A DNA stretch of 64,000 bases from Mesostigma viride (GCA_009746045.1 RPFO01000253.1:4276832-4340831); one strand, 5' to 3'. Counted from the stretch's first letter, positions 11,401-22,525 are shown. A program made the numbers and translations. The notes: generated by a model not told the origin, from the letters alone.

Positions 11401-12246
11401 TGCGTCAGGCACGGGCTACTTGACTGCCTCGAAACGCTACTCCTTCTCGGCGTGAACCTGTTTGCGTGCCACGGCGGGCGGCACCACAACAGGCACAAGG
11501 GGAGCGTGCTCCATTATGCGGTCTCAGAAAGGTGCATGTATTGGGCCCCTCATGTGCTTCCGGTGCTGCTCTCGGCCCCTGGGGCAGATCCCAACTGGAG
11601 GGGCCCCAAGGGGCGCGCACACCCCCCACTGTTCGCCCTTGCACGCCGGCTGTTTCAGGAGGATAGTTTTGAGGAGGCGTTTGAGGCCGCGCGGATACTG
11701 CTGGAAGCGGGCGCGTCGGCGGACTATGCGGACGCCGTGGGCCGCACATCGCTGCACATGGTGCTGCACTTGGACGGGTACCCCGGCCGGGACGGGATGG
11801 AGGACGAGGTGACGGCGGGGTACGAGAGGCTAGCCGAGCGGCTGATCTTTCACAGCAAGGGGCGTGCGGAGGAGGCGCCGTGCGCGAGGCATGGCACCCC
11901 GATCGAGCTGTGCCGGAGGGCAGCGCGGGACCCAGTGACGGCCTGGGATCGGTTCGGGGTTGGTGGATGGGGCCGGTCCATGATCCGTTTGGAGCGGGGC
12001 CGTGCAGCGCGGCTGCTAGCAGTGCTGGAGCGAGGAGAGGCGATCCGGGGGGCGGCGCGCTGGGCGCGGCGCAAGCATTTCCTGTTCCTGCGGGCGCTGG
12101 CGCAGAGGGGCCGGCTGGAGGCGCCGCGCACGCGGTCGATGTACCGGTCGATGTATGTCACGGGGGAGGATGCGGACGTGTGCGCGCACTGGCTGTGCGA
12201 GGTGGCGCCGGAGGACATCGCCAGAACCATCATTCGTCTGTTGTGA
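5457..12246 (+). CDS. Large multi-exon ankyrin-repeat protein with acidic region
   Basis: Proposed exons are 5457-5729, 6401-7015, about 7123-9613 and 10757-12246 (TGA), giving about 1622 residues; all phases agree. The join 9613/10757 restores a clean ankyrin repeat: CDPNFC joins GGYEGPRWSGTPLLQAVTHG, then HAAVVALLLASGA. Other repeats include ALHEAVKAGHRSA joined to AAPSLVESLLSAGADAN across intron 1, WTPLHSAAYAGDATMTRVLL, PVAVAAARGHLDVMRALLDAGA, NALMLTCARGHAGAARLLLA, and several in the last exon (LRLLLEDGADPNARD, ARILLEAGASADYADAVGRT). Residues of about 196-277 are almost pure Asp/Glu. Between repeats are long Gly/Ala/Ser-rich linkers. Ankyrin solenoids mediate protein binding; no catalytic domain is visible. 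The acceptor of exon 3 is the least certain (7123 or 7129). The C-terminus (EVAPEDIARTIIRLL) resembles a SOCS-box-like end, which is speculative. Confidence 0.75.
6014..6123. repeat. 11-bp tandem repeat TTACTCTATCC in ankyrin intron 1
   Basis: About nine copies of TTACTCTATCC and close variants (TTGCTTCTATC) in tandem. The pyrimidine-rich repeat lies in the proposed intron 5730-6400. Confidence 0.85.
6715..6955 (+). repeat. Coding GAY/GAR repeat encoding a poly-acidic tract
   Basis: Degenerate GATGAAGACGAAGAC repeats inside exon 2 of the ankyrin gene encode an Asp/Glu run of about 70 residues. The unit length is a multiple of three, unlike the intronic satellites of this window, as expected if it is translated. 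Confidence 0.8.
10563..10740. repeat. 10-bp pyrimidine repeat CTTCCCTCTC / CTTCCATCTC at the acceptor of ankyrin intron 3
   Basis: About 18 tandem units running almost to the acceptor at 10755-10756. It may act as an oversized polypyrimidine tract. A block of CCCTCTC units is followed by a block rich in CCATCTC units. Confidence 0.9.
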
Positions 12247-13109
12247 AGTACAGAGGCATTGTTCTTGCATCAAAACTGCTCTGAAGCTGCCCTCTCGCAC
12301 ATGCAGGCAGCCAGTTACAAAACATTAATGCTCAAGGCGGTCGATGCATGTACGAGGTGGTTACAAGGCGGCTCCACGCAAGGGGAATGCGTGCCACACT
12401 TTCACTGTAAATATGGGGGGGCTCTCCGTTTATCGTATACGACTATGGTTTATGCTGACGGCTGCCTGGGCGAGGTGGCTCCAGGATTGATTAATTCACG
12501 CGTCTCCGTTGGGAGAGTCACGGGGTATAAACATATGCCTTTCATCCCTGATTGACGTACAGCAAGAAGGGGGCAAGGGCTACCGTTCAATTGGCCCAAA
12601 TCTTCCACGAAGCCATTTTAGGCACTTTCAGACCCCTGAAATTCAAAAAAAAAATCATAACTCATAGGCCACTACAAATAACCCCCACCAAGATGCTAGG
12701 AGTATCTACACTTCAAGGGCTTTCAGAATATGCAATAATGTCATGAGTCTACTAATAATAAGTATTTTGGATGATAAATTTAGTCAAAGTGAGCCAAAAG
12801 ACGATCATTTTGTGCCACAGAAAAAGTATATCCCCCCCTTATTTTTCAGGGGAGGGTCAGAAACCTCAAACCCAACATCGGACAGTTTAGTTGGATAATC
12901 CAATGGTGCTTTCCTTTGGTCATGCAAACCACCCGGATAGCCCATTTGACCCATCATACAATGCCCGCGCTTACGTGAGCTTACGTGCGCGCAAACAGCT
13001 GGCTACTATGCCATATCATACAAAGAGGGCTGGATTGTCTGGGCTTATAGAGGCGCGGGCGGTGGGGTTGGAGATTAGTGTCAAAGTTGACCGGCGATGG
13101 TGATTTGGG
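12247..13109. other. 3' flank of the ankyrin gene, no gene seen
   Basis: AT-richer non-coding sequence. TGTAA occurs at about 12404 as a possible polyadenylation signal. Short poly-A and poly-C runs lie near 12645 and 12835. No credible open frame. Confidence 0.4.
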
Positions 13110-13490
13110 CTACCATGCAGTCGCCCACCGCTGCCGCGGCTTCTAGACGGGACGGAGGTCCCGTTCCGTTATCGCTTCAAACTGCTGGGGAGCATGCTCC
13201 CCGACACCGCCGACGATGTGGACATCTGCATCGGCCTGGCCTGGGCTAGGCATGGTTCGCTCAAAAACTACTGGCGCTCGAAGCACCAGGCGCTCGAAGC
13301 CCAGTTGTGGACCTGGGCGAGCACCGCAAGCGAATACTCTTCAAGGTCCCGTGGTCCTCACGGTGCTCACCTATGGCGCCGAGGCATGGGCGCTCATTGG
13401 TTAACACGCTGGCCACACGGCTGAACGGCACGGTTACCAGGATGCTCCGACAGGCCCTGAACGTAGGGTTTTCCACACATGTTGGTCTTT
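13110..13490 (+). mobile_element. Decayed LINE reverse-transcriptase 3' fragment
   Basis: Translated in shifting frames this gives FRYRFKLLGSMLPDTADDVD and then VLTYGAEAWALI followed by NTLATRLNGTVTRMLRQALN. The YGAE-x-W pattern followed by RLxxxxTRMLRxxLN is typical of the region after the reverse-transcriptase thumb in non-LTR retrotransposons. Frameshifts around 13340-13410 and both missing ends mark it as dead. Confidence 0.6.
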
Positions 13491-14032
13491 AGAGTCTTTA
13501 AGTATCAGGGTATGCCTCGCATTTCGGACGAGATTAGGCAGCTAGCGAAGGATCTAGCATATTAATTTCGTAGGACATCTTGCTCGCACCAGTCAGGTAG
13601 TAGACACCGCCCTCGGTCTGCCAGTGGCCGGCCCCCAGCGGCTTGGCCAACCAGGCCGGCATATCCTGACCTGCATGCCTGGCCCCAAGGACATTCCTAG
13701 ATTTAGATGGGTAAGCATGCCATGACATATATCCACAGAGTTGCTGGCCAACCTCAGTAGTGGTCCCAGCTTCGTTTAACAAAGTACCGCATTCACTCCA
13801 TCTCTCTTGGACTGCTATGCAGAACAAGAAGCCGGTGGCAGACGATTGTCCAGGCTCACACGCCGGCCCCTGTACGTGGGCAAGCCCCCTCCCCCTAAAA
13901 GGAAGGGGCGCTTTGCTGAGTAGAGTAGCTATAGTTAGGGTTTTCTAGATTAGATTAGCTTAGAGTTAGCTTCGCCAACTTCGGTTCATTTCGCGGCTTT
14001 GACCACGGTCCTCCACCCATCCAGCAAGGGAA
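13491..14032. other. Repeat-rich spacer, no gene seen
   Basis: No supportable gene. TTAGATTAGCTTAGAGTTAG-type short repeats occur near 13948-13970. It probably belongs to the surrounding transposon debris. Confidence 0.3.
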
Positions 14033-14150
14033 TACGTGCTACATGATCTCCCAACGGAGTCATGTTATAATTTATTTTAATTTAATTTCAATACAATTAA
14101 TTAATTAATTAATTATCAACATCACTCCGTTGGGAGTCAATGTAGCACAT
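14033..14150. repeat. Foldback: inverted repeat with AT-rich loop
   Basis: The left arm near 14035-14065 (GTGCTACATGATCTCCCAAC then GGAGTCATG) is complementary to the right arm near 14120-14150 (ATCACTCCGTTGGGAGTCAA then TGTAGCAC). The loop is TTAATTAATTAATT-rich. The core CTCCCAACGGAGT / ACTCCGTTGGGAG also marks the termini of the elements at 18646-19383 and 22590-22935, so this looks like two element ends facing each other. Confidence 0.75.
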
Positions 14151-14552
14151 ATCCCTGAGAAGGGGCATATGGCTTTTAATACATTATAGGCTACTTCCTG
14201 CAAGAGTGGAATGTAAGCAGCACTTGCTCTAGGTGCCTCAAGGGCACCGGCACCCGCATGATCTTCACACTATGCCCAGCTAAGGGGGAGTATGTCATGT
14301 CACTGGGGGAAGATCATCATGGCTATACAAGAGCTAGGGCATGGCTTCTCGACAGAAAGCATCTCTCTGCATGGCGCATAGCATGGCTAAATTCTTAATG
14401 CAACATCCATGGGGGCACAGTCCCATTATAGGCATGGCTTGGCAAAGTTCTGAAGGCAACATCCATGGGGGCCATTATGGGCGCACATGCGCGTGGGCCA
14501 CATGCTAGGCTAAGCCTGACTAATCTACAATACTGGTATATATATTCCTAGT
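14124..14552. mobile_element. Fragment of an element with CTCCCAACGGAG-type terminus
   Basis: It starts at the inverted-repeat core and continues TGTAGCACATATCCCTGAGA, a sequence repeated almost identically from 18670. Its right part (CTAGGGCATGGCTTCTC through GCTAGGCTAAGCCTGACT) recurs near 60005-60195. It ends at TATATATATTCCTAG, where a LINE fragment begins. No coding capacity was found, so it is probably non-autonomous. Confidence 0.55.
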
Positions 14553-15953
14553 TCCGAACGCATCCAGTCGGCCTTGGCGCAGCTGGTCCCGGGCCCCGAC
14601 CTCCCGCCACATGCTATTCGCATTGCCTCCCTGCCTGCACGGATGGGTGGCTGCGGTCTGACTCGTGCCGCCCGGCTGGCCCCAGCAGCATTTTTGGGCT
14701 CCGTCGCTCAGTCGTGGGCGGAAAGCTGCCGGCTCCTGCCCCTTTTGGCAACAGCAGCGCCTGACCTCCTGGACCCCAGCAGCCCTTTGCCCTTCGTCAC
14801 CGCCATCCAGGAGGCCTATGCTGAGATCCAGCAGGCCTGTTCTCCCGTCCGTGCCGCTCAGGCGGTACAGCGCCACCTCCCTCGCGGCACTCCCTCGGTC
14901 GCCTCCGTTCAATCTCCCGCCGCATTCCCTGCTCGCGTCATCGATAAACACCAGAAAACCTACGCGGGTATTCTGCACACGGCTGATTGGATTGCTCTTT
15001 TCGCGGACCTCAACGCCCAGGGACGTGCGTGGCTGTTCTCGCTTTCCTTGCGGAGTGTGGGCTCGGCGTACCTTCGTGCTCTTCCCATGGCCCCCCCATT
15101 CGCCTTGGCTCCCAGCCACTACTCGGTGGCGCTCCGGCACCAGCTATTTGCCCCGCAGCCTCTTGTTCCGGCCGGGCGGCCTTGTGGTAGCTGTGGGCAG
15201 CCGCTGGATCCCACGGGGACTCACTACCTTGCCTGCATGGGGGGCCAACAGAATCAGAATTGGTATTTGTATTTGCACACTGTCCTCCTGACGGTGGTGC
15301 TCGCCATGATTCGGTCGGTTTTCCCCCACGCGAACATCCGGTCCGAGGATGCGGATGGCGCTGCCTTCTATTCCCCCAACCACCGGCCTGACATCGTGGT
15401 GCTGGACTTTGAGGGGGGTGGCCGGCATCTCAGTGCTTATTGACGTTTCGGTGGCGCGGCCCTTGGCTCTTAGCCACGTGGCTGGGGCCTCCCTCACGGC
15501 AGGTTACACGGCGGACCGGGCGGAGCGGGCCAAGCTCCTGGCCTACGGCGACGTCGGGCACCATCGTGTGGTGCCCTTTGTCCTGGAGGAGTTTGGGGCC
15601 ATGGGGCCCCTGACCTCCGCCTTCTTCAAGGAGTGTTGCCGGCTCCGGGAGGACCGGCTGGACCTGGAGGGCCAGCGGGCCCCATGGTCGGCGCGGACCT
15701 GGACGTCATATTGGCGTCAGCGCTTGTCGGTGGCGCTGACTCGGGCCATGGCTGACATCATGCTCCGCCGTACGCGGGCTGATTTTGCGGTGCAGCAGGG
15801 CTATTAGGTTCCTCCCGTTAGGCGTTTCCATTGGTCTTATCGTAGTATAGAGCTTTGACATGGCTCTGTATATAGGTTTATAGCTGGGCGTTTGCTTTGG
15901 TTTGAGTGATTTCACTCTGCTGTAAGTAATTATATTTTTAATATATATTCCTA
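14553..15953 (+). mobile_element. 5'-truncated LINE: reverse-transcriptase C-terminus, zinc knuckle and restriction-like endonuclease (copy 1)
   Basis: An open frame at 14574-15443 begins in the post-catalytic region (ARMGGCGLTRAARLAPAAFL). It has a C-x2-C-x(n)-H-x3-C knuckle at about 15184-15235 (CGSCGQPLDPTGTHYLAC), then a domain with R-P-D (about 15382) followed by hydrophobic-D-V, as in the PD-(D/E)XK-like endonuclease of R2-clade and Dualen/RandI LINEs. Relative to copy 2 there are about four extra bases near 15433, which shift the frame; the rest of the domain continues in another frame to TAG at 15805-15807. The 3' UTR ends in an AT-rich tail and TATATATTCCTAG. The 5' portion with the catalytic palm is absent, which is typical of truncated target-primed insertions. 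Confidence 0.75.
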
Positions 15954-16735
15954 GTGTGGGCAGCCGCTGGATCCCACGGGGACTCACTACCTTTCCTGCA
16001 TGGGGGGCCAACAGAATCAGAATTGGTATTTGTATTTGCACACTGTCCTCCTGACGGTGGTGCTCGCCATGATTCGGTCGGTTTTCCCCCACGCGAACAT
16101 CCGGTCCGAGGATGCGGATGGCGCTGCCTTCTATTCCCCCAACCACCGGCCTGACATCGTGGTGCTGGACTTTGAGGGGGGTGGCCGGCATCTGCTTATC
16201 GACGTTTTGGTGGCGCGGCCCTTGGCTCTTAGCCACGTGGCTGGGGCCTCCCTCACGGCAGGTTACACGGCGGACCGGGCGGAGCGGGCCAAGCTCCTGG
16301 CCTACGGCGACGTCGGGCACCATCGTGTGGTGCCCTTTGTCCTGGAGGAGTTTGGGGCCATGGGGCCCCTGACCTCCGCCTTCTTCAAGGAGTGTTGCCG
16401 GCTCCGGCCGGGAGGACCGGCTGGACCTGGAGGGCCAGCGGGCCTCATGGTCGGCGCGGACCTGGACGTCATATTGGCGTCAGCGCTTGTCGGTGGCGCT
16501 GACTCGGGCCATGGCTGACATCATGCTCCGCCGTACGCGGGCTGATTTTGCGGTGCAGCAGGGCTATTATTAGGTTCCTCCCGTTAGGAGTTTCCATTGG
16601 TCTTATCGTAGTATAGAGATTTGACATGGCTCTGTATAGAGGTTTATAGCTGGGCGTTTGCTTTGGTTTGAGTGATTTCACTCTGCTGTAAGTCAATTAT
16701 ATTATTATAATATATATATATATATATTCCTAGTC
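15954..16735 (+). mobile_element. Second, shorter LINE 3' copy (endonuclease domain and 3' UTR)
   Basis: Nearly identical to 15190-15953, shifted by about 763 bases. It begins directly at TATATATTCCTAG, the tail of copy 1. The endonuclease frame is intact where copy 1 is broken, but four extra bases at about 16405-16410 shift it afterwards. The 3' end is a longer TA microsatellite again followed by TTCCTAG. The two breaks differ, so the copies diverged separately. Confidence 0.8.
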
Positions 16736-17966
16736 TGAGGTGGCAGGAGGGGGCTGCCAGGGCTTGTGGTCAACGTGGACTGATGACCGCCCCCCTCCAG
16801 TATACCGGCTTCCCCCTTGCGCTCTGCCGGAGCTGAAGGTAGGTCGGCCATAGCTCGCGTCGCCGCTGTTGCTGGGCCAGGGTCAAGTCGTCGTCCAGCG
16901 TGAAGCGAGTCTCCGAGAGCTTCTTGCGGCATTTAAGGCCACGCCAGCTTGTCCGCCATGTACTTAAAGGTGAGGAGCACGGGTGCCGGGCCAGCCTTCC
17001 CCCGCGCGCGGGGGAGGCGGACAGCCGACATGTCCAGCTCACCACTGAGTGACATATATGGGGGCAAGAATGGCGCGCTTAAATGCCTCAAGAAGGCTCG
17101 TGGAGGTCTCACCTGCCTGCTGGTCCGGAAGTGCTTGACGATGACATTGTGCCTGCGCCGGTCGCTGTCGGCTTCCTCGCGAAGGTCGAGGGCTTGTTGC
17201 TTGAGTTGTGCCGAGATGGTGGAGCTAGGTGGTACGTGGAGGTGGTGTGCTGCTTAAGCAAGTCCGCCCAGGTGGAGGGAGCATCGCCGGCCGGGCCAGC
17301 AGGAGCCGGCTGGGCGGCGATGTCCTTCACCGCCTGGGCGGTGAGGCCGGCGGTGTCATGCAAGCTCTCAAGGGCGTTGGCGGTGGCTTGATTAGGCGGT
17401 GGTCGAGGTCGAGGAGCTGGGCTTTGATGTCGGCAGTGGAGGCGGAAATGGCAGTGGAGGTGGAGGCGACGGCGGTGGAAATGTGAGGAAGTTCAGCAGT
17501 CTGACATGCAGCGTGCCGCCGATTGCTGCTATGTCGGCAGCAAGGGGGGTCACGTGCTGCTGAAAGGCTTCCGTGAGGATGGAACGGAATGCGGGGGCGG
17601 AGATGGAGCCCAGATCTCGCCGTCAGACTTCTGGAGAAGAGAGTTGAGGACGGCGTGTTGGAGTTGGGGGCGGGGACACCCGAACATCTGGCTGATGTTG
17701 TGCCAGCGTCGGCCGTCGGTGACGAGGAGGCGTCCAGTGGCGTGGAGATGGAGGCACAGGTCGTAAAGCGAGGCGTAGTCCCCGAAGAAGATGTGATGCA
17801 TAGCATCACTCGGAGAAATGGTGGTCCAGTCGTAATCATCGACCTGGAAAGGTTGGGGCCGAAAGCGCGGTTCCGAGAAGCGTGTTTCCGCCCAGCGTGG
17901 CCCTCCAGTTTTGTCGGCGGGGCGGGCGCGTTTAGGGTCAGCTAGGCGATGCCGATGGCGAGGCAT
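16736..17966 (-). pseudogene. LINE ORF1-like pseudogene, antisense to the neighbouring LINE
   Basis: Minus-strand frames 17550-17966, 17109-17363 and 16770-17045 read as one decayed protein. The N-terminal part contains FGDYASLYDLCLHLHATGRL. The middle (STWADLLKQHTTST) matches SYADLLRTATASAT in the plus-strand copy at 21.9 kb. The C-terminal segment (TLDDDLTLAQQQRRRELWPT, then YLQLRQ) matches TLDHYDLTPAQQQQRRDLWP at 22.36 kb. The family looks like a LINE ORF1 with an RNA-binding C-terminus, inferred from its association with reverse-transcriptase debris. Several frameshifts are present. Confidence 0.6.
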
Positions 17967-18644
17967 TGAGGCCGGCTAGGTTGCTGGGCGACCACCAGTG
18001 CACGACTAGTGTCACCGCTGCCTGCCGGATCTGGCGAAGCGGCAGCCTCAGCTGCCGCATTCATGTCAAAGGCGACGATCGAGCGCATCCGCCAAACTGC
18101 GTTGCGTCGACGGGCGTTTGCTCGTCATATATTGCGTTTTAGATTCGGAAAATTATATCAGCATGTGCGTCTTAGAAAGACGAAGCGATAGTGATATTCA
18201 CGACTAAATTCGGTGCTCAAACGTGAAAGTTATGAGCTCCGACATGCAGCCATGGCTACCTCGTGGCTCGTGGCTCGAGGATATCAGATAGTTCAATACA
18301 ATGAGGCAGTATAATTGACCACAACAATCTCCTTGACAATTGACTGCCCGAATATGCTGGAATACAAATATGACGCCACCTTGCACTCGAACTGAACGAT
18401 ATCGATCCCGCCAAGAAATGGCACAAAAGGTGCAATATACTGGCTAAAACACCTCCTTGAGCAGGCATGGAAAGCTGTTGCAATTACCACTAACTAATGT
18501 ATCCATAATCCACCATGAGACATGTATAAATGTACGAGTTTCCATACAAACAACACGGAAACGAATTGCCGTACCTGCCTCAATCATGACTTGGCCGGGT
18601 TCCACGCTGGCTGACATGCAATAAACTAATCATTAGGAACATGT

Positions 18645-19383
18645 AACTCCATATTGGGAGTCTATGTATAGCACATAGCCCTGAGAAGGGGCATATGGCT
18701 TTTAATACACTCTTGGCTACTTCCTGCAGGTGGGGGAATGTAAACTGCCACCTACTCTGGGTGCACAAAGTGCACCTGCCCACGTACCACTGTATTCAGG
18801 CACCTAGCCTAGTAGGGGCACCGACAGAGAGGGCCGGAAGATCAGCATGGCTATACAGAGGCTAGGGCATGGCGTCTCAGCAGAGAGTAGCTCTCTGCGT
18901 GGGCACAGCATAACTATAAACAAATAAAGCTAGGCCTCATCTGGTGTGTGGCGCCGGCATCATGGGCACACATGTACATGACTATTAGTAATGCTCATGA
19001 GTCAGCTGGTATAGTGCCTGTAGTAGGCGTGCATGTACAAGGCATGCCTAGCTGTGCCACCATACGTAGTCGATCACGTGCACCGCTCACGCACGGTACA
19101 CAACCAGCCACAGCCTTAGCTTAGTCTTTGTACAGCCATGCTACGTCATGGCCTCGATCAGATTACTTGCCCACGCTCCTTGCTATGATATGCTCACCTG
19201 GGTCTTATTGCACCCACAGTTTGCCGGATCGTTAGCATGTCTTTTTAGCTAGCGCGCCCGAATGCAGCTGTGGCATGCCTTTGGCATGATGAAGGAGACT
19301 GGGGGTCTCTGCCCTTTCTCCTGTTGTGCACACACAGCTAGGGATTAAAAGCACTTCGGTGCTCCGTGACTCCCCAACGGGAG
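18645..19383. mobile_element. Non-autonomous element with imperfect terminal inverted repeats
   Basis: The left end (ACTCCATATTGGGAGTCTATG-like) and right end (GTGACTCCCCAACGGGAG) are imperfect inverted repeats; AT-rich TTAATTAATTAATT follows on the right. The left 300 bases match 14124-14400 and the right 340 bases match 22600-22930 (estimated by eye at 85-90%). No open frame of interest. MITE-like in size (about 740 bases), but it could instead be a solo terminal repeat of a larger element. Confidence 0.55.
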
Positions 19384-19449
19384 CACGAGTTTAATTAATT
19401 AATTAATTAATTTAATGTACAAGGGCCACGGTCTAACTATTCTACACTA

Positions 19450-19700
19450 CTACTGCTGTATTCCCCTAAGCTGGGGCGTCTGGAGTCGCTGGGGCCGCGG
19501 TTGTCGCGGGGGTCGCGTGCCAGGACTTGTGGCCGACGTAGATGGCCGCCCCCTTCCAGTACACCGGCTGCCCCGCCTTGGTCTGCCGGAGCTGGAGGTA
19601 GGTCGGCCATAGCTCCCGTCGCCGTTGTTGCTGCGCCACTGCAGGGGTCAAGTCGTCGTCCGAGGTAAAGGAAGTCTTCTCGAGCCGCTTGCGGCGTCTG
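19450..19700 (-). pseudogene. LINE ORF1 C-terminal fragment
   Basis: Minus-strand translation gives AVAQQQRRRELWPTYLQLRQ and then PVYWKGAAI, the same C-terminal segment found at 16770-17000 (-) and 22370-22500 (+). It is preceded by ACTACTGCTGTATTCCCCTA, a flank also seen before the fragment at 60220. Confidence 0.6.
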
Positions 19701-20079
19701 AGAAACGAAATCTCGTCCGATGGGCTCTTAACTGACTTCAGCTGCTTAGCCCAAGTGCTCCCAGCAGCCCAATAAGCCCTGTCAGCATAGCTACCTGAGA
19801 GTCAGCCAACCTGGATGGCATTTTCTTTATCGCATCCCTGATGGCTCTCATGGTACGTTGTATGTCAGACTTGTATCATCCCCTGACGTTCATGATCAGT
19901 TGTGCCCCAGGGCCCAGACACTTCTATCTTGGGCAAATCATTCATGACATCTTGAATGCAGAGAAACTGCTGATCCAACATTACTTTTTCAATGGCCCGA
20001 TGGAAACGTGCCAGTGCAATCTCAGTGTAAAGCTCTGTGTTAGCTTCTCTTTATCCATTCCAGGCAACTATAGTTCCAG

Positions 20080-20665
20080 CTCACTGAAGCCGCCATCATG
20101 CATCTGATCGCTCAGCTCCCGGCACCCCAGCCCGGCCTGCAAGGATGACTGACATCCGCGAGCAGTGCTGGTCTGCTGGAGTCCTGAGCACGTGACCTGG
20201 CCATCGGCTGAGAAGCTGACCTAGCTCGCTAAACACGAAGCTTAACATAGTGGAGGGCTGGAGGCCCGGGTCCCCGGAATGTGGAAACCTTGCAAGGTCG
20301 TCCACAAGCTCCAACGGCTCTGAGCCGGTTCACGGCGCTGCACACCGCCGCGCAGGCATCTGAGACGCACGCTGCACTTGTCTCTCGCCTAAGCCACTGG
20401 TAGAGGGCAAGTGAGGCGTGCTCATGAAGAAGCTTGAAGCCATCACCGCCCACTGAGGCCCTGGCCTCACAGGTCCCAATTAAGATAGCGGAGCAGACGG
20501 CCACCATCGCATCCCACGCGGCAGCAGCCAATTCATCAGTATAAGTAAGTTTAAAGTAAGTAAGTAAGTACTTGCGTGTCATGCGCAAAGGCATGCCACG
20601 GAGTACTATGCTGATCTCATTAGAAAAATAATTACACAAAAGTTTAAACAAATATCGTCTGCATC
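20080..20665 (+). pseudogene. Decayed ORF1 5' copy joined to a LINE internal segment
   Basis: 20095-20520 is a rearranged, lower-identity copy of 21470-21920 (shared GACATCCG-GAGCAGTGCTGG, GCACGTGACCTGGCC, AAGGTCGTCCACAAGCTCCA). From about 20560 it switches to GTACTTGCGTGTCATGCG followed by ACGGAGTACTATG and AATATCGTCTGCATCAT, shared with 58940-59040. No open frame survives. Confidence 0.6.
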
Positions 20666-21340
20666 ATCCCCCAACCGTTAAGCACTAGATGGGGATGTAA
20701 TCCTCATCCGAGCTGTCCTCTACTGTAATGGCAGACGAGGCGGTAGTGTAGTGCATGGCTATCCTCAGGACCAATAACCTCCACCTGCGGACTTCTACCC
20801 TGGCTAGCAACGGTCATCATCATCAGTATAGATAGACGAAATGGCTGACGGCGGTATCCGGCTGACGGCGGAGTTCAGATCTTTTGCGTCTGAGCCCCAA
20901 ATTCGGTCAGACCACTTGCATTCGATGCGTCTTATTAAGACGCACTCGCCAGTATAATTGGTTACGACCGTGACACGCAGTATCGAAAAAGTTACGCACG
21001 TGACAAGCAGCTATATGACGACTCCAAAAGCAAAAGTGATTTACCGAATTTGGAAAAGGAGCTTTCTCGCTCCCAGCCCGGCCGGCCAACCCACTTGCCA
21101 TCGATCGTGGCTTGCCCAGCAGCCTGGGCTCGCAAACCCATCGCGAGCAAACCCATCGCCAAGCGCCTAGTCGATCATCAGAGCCCAAGAAACCCTGCCA
21201 CGACCTGTCAGGCTGTCACGACGGTGGAGCCACCGTTCCTCCCATGCAAGCCACGACTAAGTTCTTCTCTTTCAGCGCCTGGCTGGCTATGACGCCGGAA
21301 GAATGCGCCGAAATAGTGCATTTTTAAGCTCAGGAACGCA
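20666..21340. other. Spacer in transposon-rich block
   Basis: No credible gene. A direct repeat of GGCTGACGGCGG lies at 20843-20872. Probably old element sequence. Confidence 0.3.
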
Positions 21341-22525
21341 AGCTCCTCGGGCCATGCAGCTAGGTGGGCCCATCCCCGACGAGAACCTGGAGAGGTTCCT
21401 CGCCCTGGCAGCAAGGGAACACCCATGCACTGCCTCGCCATCCTGTGCAGCCACTTCCAGCTCACTGAAGACGCCCTCGTCGCTCAGCTCCGCACCCCAG
21501 CTAGCCCGGCCCGTGCGCACTGCTCATGCAAGCCGGCAGCCACATCGGCTCCCTCCCTCTGCAAGGATGACATCCGAGCAGTGCTGGAGGAGCACGTGAC
21601 CTGGCCGTTGGCTAGTGAGAAGCTGACCTCGATCGCTAAACACAACGCTCAACACGTCGGTGGAGGCCCGGGTCTCCAATTTGGAAACCAAGGTCGTCCA
21701 CAAGCTCCAACCACAGTTCACGGCGCTGCACACCGCGGCGCAGGCATCCGAGACGCACGTATCCGAGACGACGTACGCTGCACTTGTCTCTCGCCTAAAC
21801 CAGGTGGAAGGCAAGCGGCGGCGTGCTCATGAAGAAGAGCTTAATTTAACGGCCATCACCGCCCACACCGAGGCCCTGCAGGCCCTCACAGGTCCCAAAG
21901 ATAGCGGAGCAGACGGCCACCATCGCATCCCAGCCACCCCGGCAGGATGCTGGCGACCTCGGCCGCCCCTCTCCTATGCGGACCTGCTGCGGACAGCGAC
22001 CGCATCAGCCACCGACGCCATCGCTACGAAACTCCAGGAGCTAATTGAAGACCTTCGCCAGGCACAACAACGGGAGGCCACCGACCGCGCCCGCCGCGAC
22101 TGCCGGGTGGTGCTGCGTCGTTTCCCCCAGAAGCCAGGTGGGACGTCAACCACCCTTGCCGACGAGCTCAAGGACCAGCTCCTTACCCTCATGGGCCTGG
22201 TAGGTGAGGTAGAACTGGGTACGTGGGTGCCACCGCCTCGATCCCACTCACGGGACAATTGGCGGCCCCCCTACCAGTCCTACTCACCTTCCCCTCCCGT
22301 GAGGACAAGCAGCGGTTCCTTTCTCGTCCCAAGAGGTTGCACGACCTCACCTGGACGCTGGATCACTACGACCTGACCCCCGCTCAGCAGCAGCAGCGAC
22401 GCGACCTGTGGCCGGAATACCTCCGCCACTCAAGCAGGACCCCCAGAAGCCCAAGGTGTATACTGGAGGGGCGGGGGCCTGATGATCAACCACAAGATGT
22501 GGACGCCCCCTGCGGGCTAGAATAG
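21341..22525 (+). pseudogene. LINE ORF1-like coding region, frameshifted but most complete copy
   Basis: Consecutive frames read LGGPIPDENLERFLALAARE, then LAILCSHFQLTEDALVAQL (frame of 21425), then a coiled coil (RVSNLETKVVHKLQPQFTAL, 21660-21860), SYADLLRTATASATDAIATK and a basic RARRDCRVVLRRFPQK segment. In the frame of 22223 it continues LTFPSREDKQRFLSRPKRL and DLTPAQQQQRRDLWPEYL. Coiled coil followed by a basic, probably RNA-binding region is the usual plan of LINE ORF1 proteins. At least two frameshifts (near 21430-21660 and 22210-22300) make it non-functional. Relatives lie at 16736-17966 (-), 19450-19700 (-) and 20080 (+). Confidence 0.6.
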
